Of a DNA stretch of 64,000 nt, positions 53,037 through 61,794 are shown in pieces. Positions within the stretch are counted from its first letter, which is position 1, and every line of letters begins with the position of its first letter. Origin of the DNA: Flavobacteriaceae bacterium MAR_2010_72 (GTDB lineage: Bacteria > Bacteroidota > Bacteroidia > Flavobacteriales > Flavobacteriaceae). The notes beneath the pieces are model-generated. The model did not search any database, had not been told where the DNA came from, and worked only from the letters and a program-made list of their open reading frames with translations. The position numbers were made by a program, and so were the translations under genes. The stretch covers positions 248,001 through 312,000 of the forward strand of contig QXCW01000002.1 in assembly GCA_003550275.1 (NCBI GenBank), in the 5' to 3' direction.

Positions 53037-54173
53037 ATGAAGTTGAATAAAAAAGATATTTTTAAAGCTCTTGAAACCATTTCTGCTCCAGGTGAAGGAC
53101 AAAATATGGTTGAAAGTGGTGCAGTGACCAATGTCATAACATTTGGTGATGAGGTTATTGTGGATATTACCATTAAAAATCCAAGTTTACAGGCCAAGAA
53201 AAAGACTGAAGTTGAAATATTGAAAACGATTCATGACAAGGTCTATGAAAAAGCTAAAATAACGGTTAATGTAAAAGTTGATGCTCCAGCAAAGCCAGCA
53301 CCTAATGTTATTAAGGGGAAACCAATACCGGGTATTCAAAATATCATTGCGGTGGCTTCTGGAAAGGGAGGTGTTGGCAAGTCTACGGTTACAGCGAATT
53401 TAGCGGTAACTTTAGCGAAAATGGGTTTTAAGGTTGGTGTGCTTGATGCTGATATTTACGGACCGTCCATTCCAATTATGTTTGATGTTGAAAGCGAACG
53501 CCCATTAGCGGTCAATATTGATGGGAAGTCTAAAATGAAGCCTATTGAGAATTATGGTGTAAAGGTTTTGTCTATTGGGTTTTTTACACAACCTAACCAG
53601 GCAGTGGTATGGCGTGGTCCAATGGCTGCCAAGGCTTTAAATCAAATGATTTTTGATGCCCATTGGGGCGAATTGGACTTTATGCTAATTGATCTGCCTC
53701 CTGGAACAGGAGACATCCACTTAAGTATTATGCAATCATTGCCAATCACGGGTGCAGTTGTAGTAAGCACGCCCCAAAATGTGGCTTTGGCTGATGCTAA
53801 AAAAGGAGTAGCTATGTTTCAGCAAGAAAGTATCAATGTGCCAGTTTTGGGAATTATTGAAAATATGGCCTACTTTACACCAGAAGAGTTACCAGAACAT
53901 AAATATTACATCTTTGGAAAAGAAGGCGCTAAACACTTGGCCGATGATTTAAATGTACCGTTTTTGGGTGAAATTCCGTTGGTTCAGAGTATAAGGGAAG
54001 CAGGTGATGTAGGGCGCCCAGCAGCATTGCAAACCGCAACACCTTTAGAACAAGCTTTTGAAGTATTAACTCAAAATGTAGTCCAGGAATTAGTGAAGCG
54101 AAACGACGATTTGCCACCAACAGAGGCAATTAAAATTACAACGATGGCTGGATGTTCAGCAGTTAAAAAGTAA
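53037..54173 (+). CDS. Mrp/NBP35-type P-loop ATPase (Fe-S carrier)
   Basis: The 378-residue protein has an N-terminal DUF59/MIP18-like domain (about 1-90: IFKALETISAPGEGQNMVES) and a ParA-type ATPase domain with the deviant Walker A VASGKGGVGKSTVTANLAV (about 108-126). The C-terminal half has WRGPMAAKALNQM and LIDLPPGTGDIHLS. Mrp proteins move Fe-S clusters to target proteins. The longer open frame back to 52983 overlaps the promoter, so I use the ATG at 53037. NifU follows 3 bases after its stop. Confidence 0.93.
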   Translation: MKLNKKDIFKALETISAPGEGQNMVESGAVTNVITFGDEVIVDITIKNPSLQAKKKTEVEILKTIHDKVYEKAKITVNVKVDAPAKPAPNVIKGKPIPGIQNIIAVASGKGGVGKSTVTANLAVTLAKMGFKVGVLDADIYGPSIPIMFDVESERPLAVNIDGKSKMKPIENYGVKVLSIGFFTQPNQAVVWRGPMAAKALNQMIFDAHWGELDFMLIDLPPGTGDIHLSIMQSLPITGAVVVSTPQNVALADAKKGVAMFQQESINVPVLGIIENMAYFTPEELPEHKYYIFGKEGAKHLADDLNVPFLGEIPLVQSIREAGDVGRPAALQTATPLEQAFEVLTQNVVQELVKRNDDLPPTEAIKITTMAGCSAVKK

Positions 54174-54176
54174 GGT

Positions 54177-54419
54177 ATGACAACAGAAGAACTTAAAATT
54201 AATATTGAAAAGGCACTGGATGAGATTCGCCCGTTTTTGCAAAGCGACGGCGGTAATATTTCATTGTTGTCTATTGAAGATGATAAATTAGTACGTGTAC
54301 AATTAGAAGGTGCTTGTGTAGGGTGTAGTGTTAATCAAATGACCTTGAAATCTGGTGTTGAAATGACCATTAAAAAATACGCACCACAAATAGAACAAGT
54401 GATTAATGTAGAACATTAA
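54177..54419 (+). CDS. NifU C-terminal-domain Fe-S scaffold protein
   Basis: The 80-residue protein is a single NifU C-terminal domain with the cluster-binding CxxC in EGACVGCSVNQMTLKSGVE (Cys at about residues 47 and 50). It acts as a Fe-S scaffold or carrier in the cytoplasm. It is 3 bases from the Mrp stop and 8 bases before the reductase start, so the four redox genes are probably one operon. Confidence 0.92.
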   Translation: MTTEELKINIEKALDEIRPFLQSDGGNISLLSIEDDKLVRVQLEGACVGCSVNQMTLKSGVEMTIKKYAPQIEQVINVEH

Positions 54420-54427
54420 AAGGCTTC

Positions 54428-55495
54428 ATGATTAAAACAGATATACTTATCATTGGCGCAGGGCCAACTGGATTATTTACCGTTTTTGAAGCAGGCTTGT
54501 TAAAATTAAAATGCCATCTCATTGATGCCTTACCACAACCAGGAGGTCAATGTTCCGAAATTTATCCTAAAAAACCCATTTATGATATTCCAGCGTTTCC
54601 AGAAATTTTAGCAGGCGACCTTACTGAACGTCTATTAGAACAATGCAAGCAGTTTAAGCCAGGATTTACATTAGGAGAGCGAGCTGAAACTATAGACAAG
54701 CAGGAGGACGGAAGTTTTATTGTAACAACCAATAAAGGAACAAAACATCACGCCCCAATTGTAGCTATTGCTGGGGGTTTAGGCAGTTTTGAGCCACGAA
54801 AACCCTTGATTCATAATATTCATCTCTTTGAAGATAAAGGTGTTGAATACTTCATTAAAGATCCCGAACTATATCGTAACAAACGTGTGGTTATTTCTGG
54901 CGGAGGCGATTCAGCTTTAGACTGGAGTATTTTTCTTACCGACGTGGCTAGCGAAGTGACCTTAATACACAGGAGAAATGAATTCCGTGGGGCTTTAGAT
55001 TCGGTTGATAAAGTTCAGGAATTAAAAAACAAAGGAAAAATCAACCTGATTACACCTGCAGAAGTGATTGGCATTGTTGGCGACTATGAAGTGAGTGCTG
55101 TTGTGGTTAAACAGTCTGATAATATTCACATTGATAAGGAATTTGAAGTTGAATGTGATCATTTCATTCCTTTGTTCGGTTTGTCACCAAAACTTGGCCC
55201 TATTGCCAATTGGGGTCTTGAAATTGAAAAGAATGCAATTAAAGTTAATAACGCTTTAGATTATCAAACTAACATTCCAGGGATTTTTGCTATTGGTGAT
55301 GTAAACACTTATCCGGGGAAATTAAAACTTATTTTATGTGGCTTTCATGAAGCGACCTTAATGTGCCATGCAGCTTATCAAATTATAAATCCAGGCAAAA
55401 AATATGTGTTGAAATACACTACGGTTAGTGGAATAGATGGCTTTGATGGTACACGAAAGGAAGCCCCTAAAGCCACAGTGAAATCAATTAAATAA
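54428..55495 (+). CDS. Ferredoxin-NADP reductase, thioredoxin-reductase-like (type 2)
   Basis: The 355-residue flavoprotein has an FAD motif (DILIIGAGPTGLFTVFEAG) and an NADP motif (RVVISGGGDSALDWSIFL). There is no CxxC redox pair at the usual thioredoxin-reductase position, and IPGIFAIGDVNTYPGKLKLI closes the FAD site. This is the YumC/type-2 FNR pattern, which moves electrons between NADPH and ferredoxin. The adjacent 2Fe-2S ferredoxin gene (24 bases after) is the natural partner. Confidence 0.88.
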   Translation: MIKTDILIIGAGPTGLFTVFEAGLLKLKCHLIDALPQPGGQCSEIYPKKPIYDIPAFPEILAGDLTERLLEQCKQFKPGFTLGERAETIDKQEDGSFIVTTNKGTKHHAPIVAIAGGLGSFEPRKPLIHNIHLFEDKGVEYFIKDPELYRNKRVVISGGGDSALDWSIFLTDVASEVTLIHRRNEFRGALDSVDKVQELKNKGKINLITPAEVIGIVGDYEVSAVVVKQSDNIHIDKEFEVECDHFIPLFGLSPKLGPIANWGLEIEKNAIKVNNALDYQTNIPGIFAIGDVNTYPGKLKLILCGFHEATLMCHAAYQIINPGKKYVLKYTTVSGIDGFDGTRKEAPKATVKSIK

Positions 55496-55519
55496 TTCCT
55501 AGCTCCTAATTACTTTTTT

Positions 55520-55852
55520 ATGGAACAAGACATTACAATAAAAATCATTGATAGAGATGGTGTGTCACATGAAGTATTGGCACCGACAGACATGGCCATG
55601 AACCTTATGGAAGTTGTACGCAGTTATGAACTCGCTCCAGAAGGTACCATTGGTGTTTGTGGAGGTATGGCTATGTGCGCTTCTTGTCAATGCTATGTAT
55701 TATCTGACCACCAACTTCCTGAAATGCAAGATGACGAAGAGGCCATGTTGAGTGAAGCTTTTTATGTAAAAGATAATAGCAGATTGGGTTGTCAGATTCA
55801 AATGACTCTTGACATGAATGGGTTAGAGGTTGAACTTGCGCCTGAAAATTAG
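55520..55852 (+). CDS. 2Fe-2S ferredoxin (adrenodoxin type)
   Basis: The 110-residue ferredoxin has the cluster cysteines in GVCGGMAMCASCQCYV (C-x5-C-x2-C) and a fourth Cys in SRLGCQIQM near residue 92. The type fits vertebrate-adrenodoxin-like ferredoxins that work with Fe-S assembly or oxygenases. It lies beside the FNR gene and the Fe-S assembly genes Mrp and NifU, which suggests it supplies electrons for that process. Its stop overlaps the convergent phosphoesterase gene by 4 bases. Confidence 0.93.
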   Translation: MEQDITIKIIDRDGVSHEVLAPTDMAMNLMEVVRSYELAPEGTIGVCGGMAMCASCQCYVLSDHQLPEMQDDEEAMLSEAFYVKDNSRLGCQIQMTLDMNGLEVELAPEN

Positions 55853-56763
55853 CCTTCAGTTTTATAATCGATCAATTTTTGCGGACCTTCAAGTAGTATT
55901 CTAACAATTTGAAGCGTTCCGTCTTCTTTAGTGGCTATTAGCCACTTAATGAGAGAAATTTCGCCGTTTTCTATTTCAATTCCAGTAATACTTCTGGGAT
56001 GCACGCAACTTCCATCATTAAAGAAGGCAATATCTCCGGGCTCTGGAAACCTTGGGCGATGGGTATGTCCAACAATTGTGATGAGATTTTGGTTGTCGGC
56101 AATCCATTTTTTGGTGCGTCGTTCTATTCTAATGAGTTCTTTATAATTTTTAGCTGGACTTGTAGGGTCTGCAATACCCATAACGTTTAAAGGCTTCCAA
56201 AGAATCCTTACTAAAAATCGACTACACTTCCAAAAGGTATAGTTCCACCAATCTGCTTGGTGACCGTGGGTAAGAAATAGTTCTTGCTGTGTTTCGGTAT
56301 GCTTGAGAACAATGCCTTCATGATATTGAATGCCACAAAATAAATCGACATCCTCGCCAAGCTTTTGGTCAAAGTAGGTTGAAAGTTGTTTGGTTACAAA
56401 ATCTGGGTTACGATAAACCATGTCATGATTTCCCCAAATAAGATGCAATTTGCTCTGGTCATGGAATAATTTCATGAGCAGATAAACGTTTTTATGTGCT
56501 TCAAAAATGGGTTCGAATGAAAGGTTTTCCCAAAGTTCATCACCGTCACCAAGTTCACAATACTGAAAGCCTTCAGCGTAATAGTGCTTTAAGGCATGAA
56601 AATAAATATTGCGATTGTTGGCAAAATCATCAGCAAAGCTATTGTCGCCTCTATGGCAATCACTGAATATAATGAACTTATCGCTGTTGGAAAACGGGAT
56701 AACCTTTGCTTCTTTATAGGCGCGATTAAATCGGGTTGCAGATGACATGATGTAAATATCCAT
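55849..56763 (-). CDS. Calcineurin-like metallophosphoesterase
   Basis: The 304-residue enzyme has all metal-ligand motifs in order: FSDCHRGDN, GDGDELWE, WGNHDMVY, THGHQAD and VGHTHRPRF. It is in the LpxH-like branch of the superfamily, but LpxH-specific features are not evident. Substrate is unknown; phospholipid or nucleotide phosphoesters are possible. The ATG at 56763 is used; there is another at 56748 in MSSATRF. It is downstream of a terminator, so probably a separate unit from the dehydrogenase. Confidence 0.85.
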   Translation of the reverse strand: MDIYIMSSATRFNRAYKEAKVIPFSNSDKFIIFSDCHRGDNSFADDFANNRNIYFHALKHYYAEGFQYCELGDGDELWENLSFEPIFEAHKNVYLLMKLFHDQSKLHLIWGNHDMVYRNPDFVTKQLSTYFDQKLGEDVDLFCGIQYHEGIVLKHTETQQELFLTHGHQADWWNYTFWKCSRFLVRILWKPLNVMGIADPTSPAKNYKELIRIERRTKKWIADNQNLITIVGHTHRPRFPEPGDIAFFNDGSCVHPRSITGIEIENGEISLIKWLIATKEDGTLQIVRILLEGPQKLIDYKTEG

Positions 56764-56764
56764 A

Positions 56765-56794
56765 AAAAAAGCGAGTTATAACACCCGCTTTTTT
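56765..56794 (-). terminator. Terminator of the acyl-CoA dehydrogenase gene
   Basis: AAAAAAGCG pairs with CGCTTTTTT around an imperfect inner stem. Minus-strand U-run follows. Confidence 0.75.
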
Positions 56795-56819
56795 ATTTAC
56801 ACTATATATCTATTTAAAA

Positions 56820-57998
56820 CTATTTAAAAGCGTTGAGCCCCGTAATATCCAGTCCAGTTATGAGCAAATGAATGTCATGAGTGCCTTCATAAGTGATAAC
56901 ACTTTCTAAATTCATGGAATGTCTCATAATTGAGTATTCTCCAGTAATGCCCATGCCGCCTAGAATTTGGCGTGCTTCTCTTGCAATATTGATGGCCATA
57001 TCCACATTATTGCGTTTTGCCATTGATATTTGTGCGGAAGTTGCCTTATTATCATTTCGTAATACACCGAGTCTCCAAGTCAGCAGTTGCGCTTTGGTGA
57101 TTTCGGTAATCATTTCTGCCAATTTTTTTTGCTGTAATTGAAATTGACCAATGGGTTTGCCAAACTGCATACGCTCTTTGCTGTAACGCAAAGCGGTGTC
57201 GTAACAATCCATTGCGGCTCCAATAGCACCCCAAGCAATACCGTATCGAGCAGAATCCAAACAGCCAAGTGGTGCTCCCAATCCTGATTTATTGGGAAGT
57301 AAATTCTCTTTTGGAATTTTTACGTTATCAAAAATAAGTTCGCCTGTAGCACTTGCACGTAAGGACCATTTATTATGGGTTTCAGGTGTAGAAAATCCTT
57401 TCATCCCGCGTTCAACAATTAACCCATGGACACGTCCAGATTCATCTTTTGCCCAAACAACAGCAACTTGTGCAAACGGTGCATTTGAGATCCACATTTT
57501 GGCCCCATTCAACACATAATGATCTCCCATGTCCTTAAAATTGGTCACCATACCTCCAGGGTTGCTGCCATGGTCTGGTTCAGTCAAACCAAAACATCCC
57601 ATCCATTCTCCGCTAGCCAATTTTGGCAGGTATTTTTTGCGTTGGGCTTCAGTACCATATTTCCAAATTGGGTACATCACTAATGAAGATTGTACCGATG
57701 CTGTACTCCGAACTCCAGAATCGCCGCGCTCAATTTCCTGCATGATCAAACCATAACTAATTTGATCTAATCCTGCACCTCCATATTCCAATGGAATGTA
57801 AGGGCCAAATGCGCCAATTTCGGCTAAACCACTAATAATTTGACTTGGAAATTCGGCTTTCTGAGCATAATCTTCAATAATTGGTGAGACTTCCCGCTTT
57901 ACCCAATCTCGCGCTGCATCGCGCACGAGTTTATGTTCTTCGGTTAAAAGTTCATCAAGATTATAATAATCGGGTGCTTGAAATAGGTCTGGTTTCAT
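56820..57998 (-). CDS. Acyl-CoA dehydrogenase, glutaryl-CoA dehydrogenase type
   Basis: The 392-residue flavoprotein has the acyl-CoA dehydrogenase core: GCFGLTEPDHGSNPGGMVT for FAD and substrate, LRASATGELIFDNVKIP, and the catalytic base Glu371 in TYEGTHDIHLL. YEGTHDIH and the closing ITGLNAF are typical of the glutaryl-CoA dehydrogenase group. GCDH oxidises and decarboxylates glutaryl-CoA to crotonyl-CoA in lysine and tryptophan breakdown. A saccharopine dehydrogenase gene with an Lrp regulator is 20 kb away. Substrate is inferred. Confidence 0.87.
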   Translation of the reverse strand: MKPDLFQAPDYYNLDELLTEEHKLVRDAARDWVKREVSPIIEDYAQKAEFPSQIISGLAEIGAFGPYIPLEYGGAGLDQISYGLIMQEIERGDSGVRSTASVQSSLVMYPIWKYGTEAQRKKYLPKLASGEWMGCFGLTEPDHGSNPGGMVTNFKDMGDHYVLNGAKMWISNAPFAQVAVVWAKDESGRVHGLIVERGMKGFSTPETHNKWSLRASATGELIFDNVKIPKENLLPNKSGLGAPLGCLDSARYGIAWGAIGAAMDCYDTALRYSKERMQFGKPIGQFQLQQKKLAEMITEITKAQLLTWRLGVLRNDNKATSAQISMAKRNNVDMAINIAREARQILGGMGITGEYSIMRHSMNLESVITYEGTHDIHLLITGLDITGLNAFK

Positions 57999-58223
57999 TT
58001 GATTTTTTTAATGTATTTCGGATTAAATAATCCGAAAAATTTAATGCTTCCAAAGTTAGGTATTACTTCTCAAATCGATAAAAAAATATTGATAAATAAT
58101 TAAAAAAGGGTTAAGATTTTTATGAATATGACAAAGTTGTTTTGCTATTTGAGGTTTTATTTAAGTTATTTTCCAAAACTTAAATTATTGTATATTAGAC
58201 ATCAACTTGTTAACCAACCAACC

Positions 58224-59531
58224 ATGAATTCAAAACCACAAAAAATTGGATTGATTACTGCTACCTCATTGGTTGTAGGCAATATGATAGGTGTAGGTAT
58301 TTTTGTGCTTCCTTCGGCCTTGTCAAAATATGGAAGTATTAGTCTTTTGGGATGGGTATTTACCTCAATTGGGGCATTAATTTTAGCTAAAATATTCAGT
58401 AACTTAAGCAAGATAGTGACCAAAAGCGGAGGTCCTTATGCATATCCAAAAGAAGCATTCGGTGATTTTATAGGATTTTTAATGGCTTGGGGCTATTGGG
58501 TTTCTTGCTGGGTTGGTAATGCGGCTCTTGCTATTGGAATTGTAGGTGGTTTGAGTTTCTTTTTTCCAGTTCTTGAGACTAACAATGTATATCTAGTCAT
58601 TATTGCATTAAGTTTGTTATGGCTATTCACTTGGATTAATACTAGAGGAATCAAAGAGTCTGGTAGAGTGCAAGTTGTTACAACAATTTTGAAGCTCTCG
58701 CCTTTAGTGTTTGTAATTATTGTTGGATTATTTTTTTTTAAATTTGAAAACTTCCCTGCTTTTAATCTTACTGCCGAAAGTAATATTGCAACCATACCAG
58801 CGGTAGCAGCACTTACTTTATACGCATTTCTTGGTTTAGAGTGTGCGACCATACCGGCAGGAAACATAAAGAATCCAGAAAAAACCATTCCCAAGGCCAC
58901 TATGATAGGCACATTATTAACCGCTGTAGTCTATATTGCAGGAACGGTGGTGCTTTTTGGAATTTTACCATTAGACAGATTGCAAGTTTCAGGCGCACCA
59001 TTTGCTGAAGCTGCGCGATTGATTGCAGGAGATTTTGGAGGTTATTTTGTAGCTTTTGGAGTCGTAGTTTCAGGAATTGGGGTATTAAATGGGTGGGTAC
59101 TCGTCACTGGGCAAATCCCTATGGCTACGGCTAATGATGGTTTATTTCCAAAATTATTTAAGAAGGAAAACAAAAATGGCGCTCCTGTTTTGGGTTTAAT
59201 TATAGGTAGCTTATTAACTACGGGCGTTATGATGTTAAATTTAAAAGAAGGCCTAGTTGATCAGTTTACATTTATCGTAGATATCGTAGTCTTTGTTGCT
59301 GTGGTCCCTTATATGTTTACGGCTGCTGCATATGTTTTAATTAAAATTGAAAGGAAAACTCATATGAATAGTTGGGTTAAAACCTTTGTTTTAGGTGGTT
59401 TAGGGTTTTTATATGCACTCTGGGCAATTTTTGGCTCTGGACCCGATATTGTTTTTTACGGATTTTTGATGTTAATAGCGGGTATTCCATTTTATGTATT
59501 GATGCGATATAATAAAAAGAGAAAAGAATAA
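58224..59531 (+). CDS. APC-family amino acid permease/antiporter
   Basis: The 435-residue inner-membrane protein has about 12 membrane segments and the APC signature SLVVGNMIGVGIFVLPSAL in the first helix. Its overall pattern is like AdiC-type arginine/agmatine or ornithine antiporters. The ATG at 58224 places the first helix right after a short N-terminus; the longer frame from 58122 adds non-conserved residues. The stop abuts the ATG of an arginine-deiminase-like hydrolase, so the permease probably brings in that enzyme's substrate. Confidence 0.87.
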   Translation: MNSKPQKIGLITATSLVVGNMIGVGIFVLPSALSKYGSISLLGWVFTSIGALILAKIFSNLSKIVTKSGGPYAYPKEAFGDFIGFLMAWGYWVSCWVGNAALAIGIVGGLSFFFPVLETNNVYLVIIALSLLWLFTWINTRGIKESGRVQVVTTILKLSPLVFVIIVGLFFFKFENFPAFNLTAESNIATIPAVAALTLYAFLGLECATIPAGNIKNPEKTIPKATMIGTLLTAVVYIAGTVVLFGILPLDRLQVSGAPFAEAARLIAGDFGGYFVAFGVVVSGIGVLNGWVLVTGQIPMATANDGLFPKLFKKENKNGAPVLGLIIGSLLTTGVMMLNLKEGLVDQFTFIVDIVVFVAVVPYMFTAAAYVLIKIERKTHMNSWVKTFVLGGLGFLYALWAIFGSGPDIVFYGFLMLIAGIPFYVLMRYNKKRKE

Positions 59532-60410
59532 ATGAAATCCACTTACCATTCCGAATATTTGAAATTGCAGTCGGTTTTTATCAATCCGGTTGAAAATGCT
59601 TTTGTTTCTCAAACAAAACTTGATGCAGATTGGAAACGTTTAAATTATTTGGAACAGCCTAATTTCAACAAGGCCATTGAGGAATATGAAGCCTTTGAGG
59701 CCTTATTTTTAAAATCTGAAATTAGAGTACATCATTTCCCATTTCATAATTCTGTTAAAATAGATGCTATATATTGTAGGGATGCATCCATTGCTACAGA
59801 TTTCGGTATGATTCTTTGTAATATGGGTAAAGTTGGCAGGAAAAATGAACCGGCATTGCAGAGGCAGGTTTATACGGATCACCAAATTCCAATACTCGGG
59901 GAAATTAAATCTCCTGGAACTCTTGAAGGTGGTGATGTCGCCTGGTTGGATGAAAAAACGCTGGCTGTAGGTCATACCTATAGAACCAATGAAGAAGGTA
60001 TTCGCCAATTAAAATCGTTACTAGAACCAAAAGGGATTAGCATTCTTGTTGCAGAATTGCCGCATTATAAAGGCAAAGAAGATGTATTTCATTTAATGTC
60101 TATTTTAAGTCCCGTCGACAAAAATCTCGCCGTGGTGTATTCACCACTAATGCCAATAAAATTCAGAAATGAATTGATTCAAAGAAGCTTTCAGTTAATT
60201 GAAGTTCCTGATGATGAATTAGAATCTATGGGTTGTAATGTATTGGCTTTGGCGCCTAGACAATGCGTTATGGTAGATGGAAATAAATTGACCCAAAAAC
60301 GTTTAGAAGCCGCAGGTTGTAGTGTAGCGGTGTTTACCGGTGAAGAAATTAGTATTAAAGGTGGTGGCGGACCTACCTGTTTAACGCGACCAATGTTAAG
60401 GTCCAATTAA
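59532..60410 (+). CDS. Arginine deiminase/DDAH-superfamily amidinohydrolase
   Basis: The 292-residue protein has the guanidine-modifying fold with its catalytic residues: CRDASIATDFG (Asp), LEGGDVAWL (Glu/Asp), a His in DVFHLMSIL, and the nucleophile Cys in GGPTCLTRP near residue 283. The layout is closest to dimethylargininase/arginine-deiminase-like hydrolases that turn arginine or methylarginine into citrulline. The stop-start junction with the APC permease is 0 bases, so they form one transport-and-hydrolysis unit. Confidence 0.87.
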   Translation: MKSTYHSEYLKLQSVFINPVENAFVSQTKLDADWKRLNYLEQPNFNKAIEEYEAFEALFLKSEIRVHHFPFHNSVKIDAIYCRDASIATDFGMILCNMGKVGRKNEPALQRQVYTDHQIPILGEIKSPGTLEGGDVAWLDEKTLAVGHTYRTNEEGIRQLKSLLEPKGISILVAELPHYKGKEDVFHLMSILSPVDKNLAVVYSPLMPIKFRNELIQRSFQLIEVPDDELESMGCNVLALAPRQCVMVDGNKLTQKRLEAAGCSVAVFTGEEISIKGGGGPTCLTRPMLRSN

Positions 60411-60413
60411 CCA

Positions 60414-61127
60414 TTACATTTTTATATAGAAGGCCTTTGTTAAAGCAATATACTCTTCGGTGTATTGGTGCCTTGATGTTTCGATGGTCAATTCGCTTTG
60501 CTCAACACCTGTTTTTGTAAATGAAAAAGAAAGTAAACTTCTTTTAACTTCTGAAGTAGGATTGCCCTTGACCCTCAAAATGGTATTTGGAAATAGATTA
60601 CGCTTTGAAGCTAAATCTATAAATCTACTTTCTTCTTTAAACGGAATGACCACTGAAAAAAGACCATCTCTAGTTAATAATTTTGAAACACTTTCCAACA
60701 CATGCTCAAAAGGCATGGCATCTTGAAACCGTGCAAGGTCTCTCAACGCATGATCAGGTTTGAAGTCTTCAGAATAAAAAGGGGGATTTGAAACAATCAA
60801 ATCATAGGTTTCATCAATTTCTTCGGTGAATTCTTCAAGTGAGGCATGATAACAAAACAGTCGGTCACCCCAAGGCGATTGCTCAAAATTGTCGACGCAT
60901 TGCTCGTAAGCGTCTGCATCAAATTCTATGGCATCAATGAGGTCTGCATTGCTGCGTTGTGCGAGCATTAAGGCAATTATGCCGGTTCCAGAGCCAATAT
61001 CCAAAATAGATTTAGGTTGGCCTTCTAACGGGGTCCAAGCACCGAGTAAAACACCATCCGTGCCAATTTTCATGGCGCACCGGTCTTGATTCACGGTAAA
61101 TTGCTTGAATTTGAACGGCTTGTTCAT
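60414..61127 (-). CDS. tRNA1(Val) (adenine-37-N6)-methyltransferase
   Basis: The 237-residue SAM-dependent methylase matches TrmN6/YfiC. SAM motif: SILDIGSGTGIIALMLAQRS; catalytic NPPF in LIVSNPPFYSEDF; and FTVNQDRCAMKIGTDGVLLGAW at the N-terminus. The family methylates A37 in tRNA-Val1. It is third in a likely operon after rpsP and rimM, with a 35-base gap to rimM. Confidence 0.87.
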   Translation of the reverse strand: MNKPFKFKQFTVNQDRCAMKIGTDGVLLGAWTPLEGQPKSILDIGSGTGIIALMLAQRSNADLIDAIEFDADAYEQCVDNFEQSPWGDRLFCYHASLEEFTEEIDETYDLIVSNPPFYSEDFKPDHALRDLARFQDAMPFEHVLESVSKLLTRDGLFSVVIPFKEESRFIDLASKRNLFPNTILRVKGNPTSEVKRSLLSFSFTKTGVEQSELTIETSRHQYTEEYIALTKAFYIKM

Positions 61128-61162
61128 CGGGATTTGATTCTAGTTTTAGAGCGGTTTAAATG

Positions 61163-61690
61163 TTATTCTACATACAGATCGATCAAACCTTCGGGTGTGT
61201 CAACAACAATGATTTTATTTTTTTTGTCAACTTTTTTAATGAAGGCATCATTCATTGGGATCAAGATTTCAGTCCCATCTCTATCGATCTCAAATAAGGC
61301 TTGTGCGGTTGAATCGTTAATAGCCTTAACAATGCCAACCGTTCCGTAATTGACATCCTCAACTTTAAACCCAATAATTTCATGAAAATAAAATTTATCA
61401 TCTTCAAGTTTAGGTAAGAACTCCAAAGGAAGATACACATCGCATTTAAGTAAGCTATCAGCATCCTGTTCGGTGTCAACATCTTCGAATTTCACCCGTA
61501 ACAATTCCGACTTATGAAATTGAGAAGCTTCAATGATAAAAGGCACCAAATTGTTACGTAAATCAATAAATATCGCATCTAAATCACCATAGAGCTCGGG
61601 TTCATCGGTGTCGAGTTTCAACAATAATTCACCTTTGAAGCTGTATTTTTTTACAATTTTGCCGAGATAAAAGCAGTCGCTCTTTTGCAT
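61163..61690 (-). CDS. rimM: Ribosome maturation factor RimM
   Basis: The 175-residue protein helps 30S maturation around S19 and the 16S head. It has the N-terminal RimM domain (YLGKIVKKYSFKGELLLKLDTDEP) and the C-terminal PRC-barrel (GFKVEDVNYGTVGIVKAI, IDRDGTEILIPMNDAFI). Length is normal. It follows rpsP by 104 bases with a hairpin in between, the conserved rpsP-rimM order. Confidence 0.95.
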   Translation of the reverse strand: MQKSDCFYLGKIVKKYSFKGELLLKLDTDEPELYGDLDAIFIDLRNNLVPFIIEASQFHKSELLRVKFEDVDTEQDADSLLKCDVYLPLEFLPKLEDDKFYFHEIIGFKVEDVNYGTVGIVKAINDSTAQALFEIDRDGTEILIPMNDAFIKKVDKKNKIIVVDTPEGLIDLYVE

Positions 61691-61743
61691 TTCAATTTCA
61701 ATTTTTTAGTCTATTTCTATAGGGGCTTTGGGCCTAAATTAAA

Positions 61744-61771
61744 CAAAAAACCCAGACGGTTAAGGTCTGGG
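61744..61771 (-). terminator. Hairpin between rpsP and rimM
   Basis: CCCAGAC (61751-61757) pairs with GTCTGGG (61765-61771), with an A-run on the left, so the minus-strand RNA has a U-run. It may attenuate rimM relative to rpsP. Confidence 0.7.
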
Positions 61772-61794
61772 CTAAAAGTATAAAAAATTAGTTT

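Noticed and set aside
57999-58223. 225-base gap between the dehydrogenase and the permease
   Set aside because: It holds the shared divergent promoter region and an in-frame but unconserved upstream stretch. I saw no extra gene or RNA.
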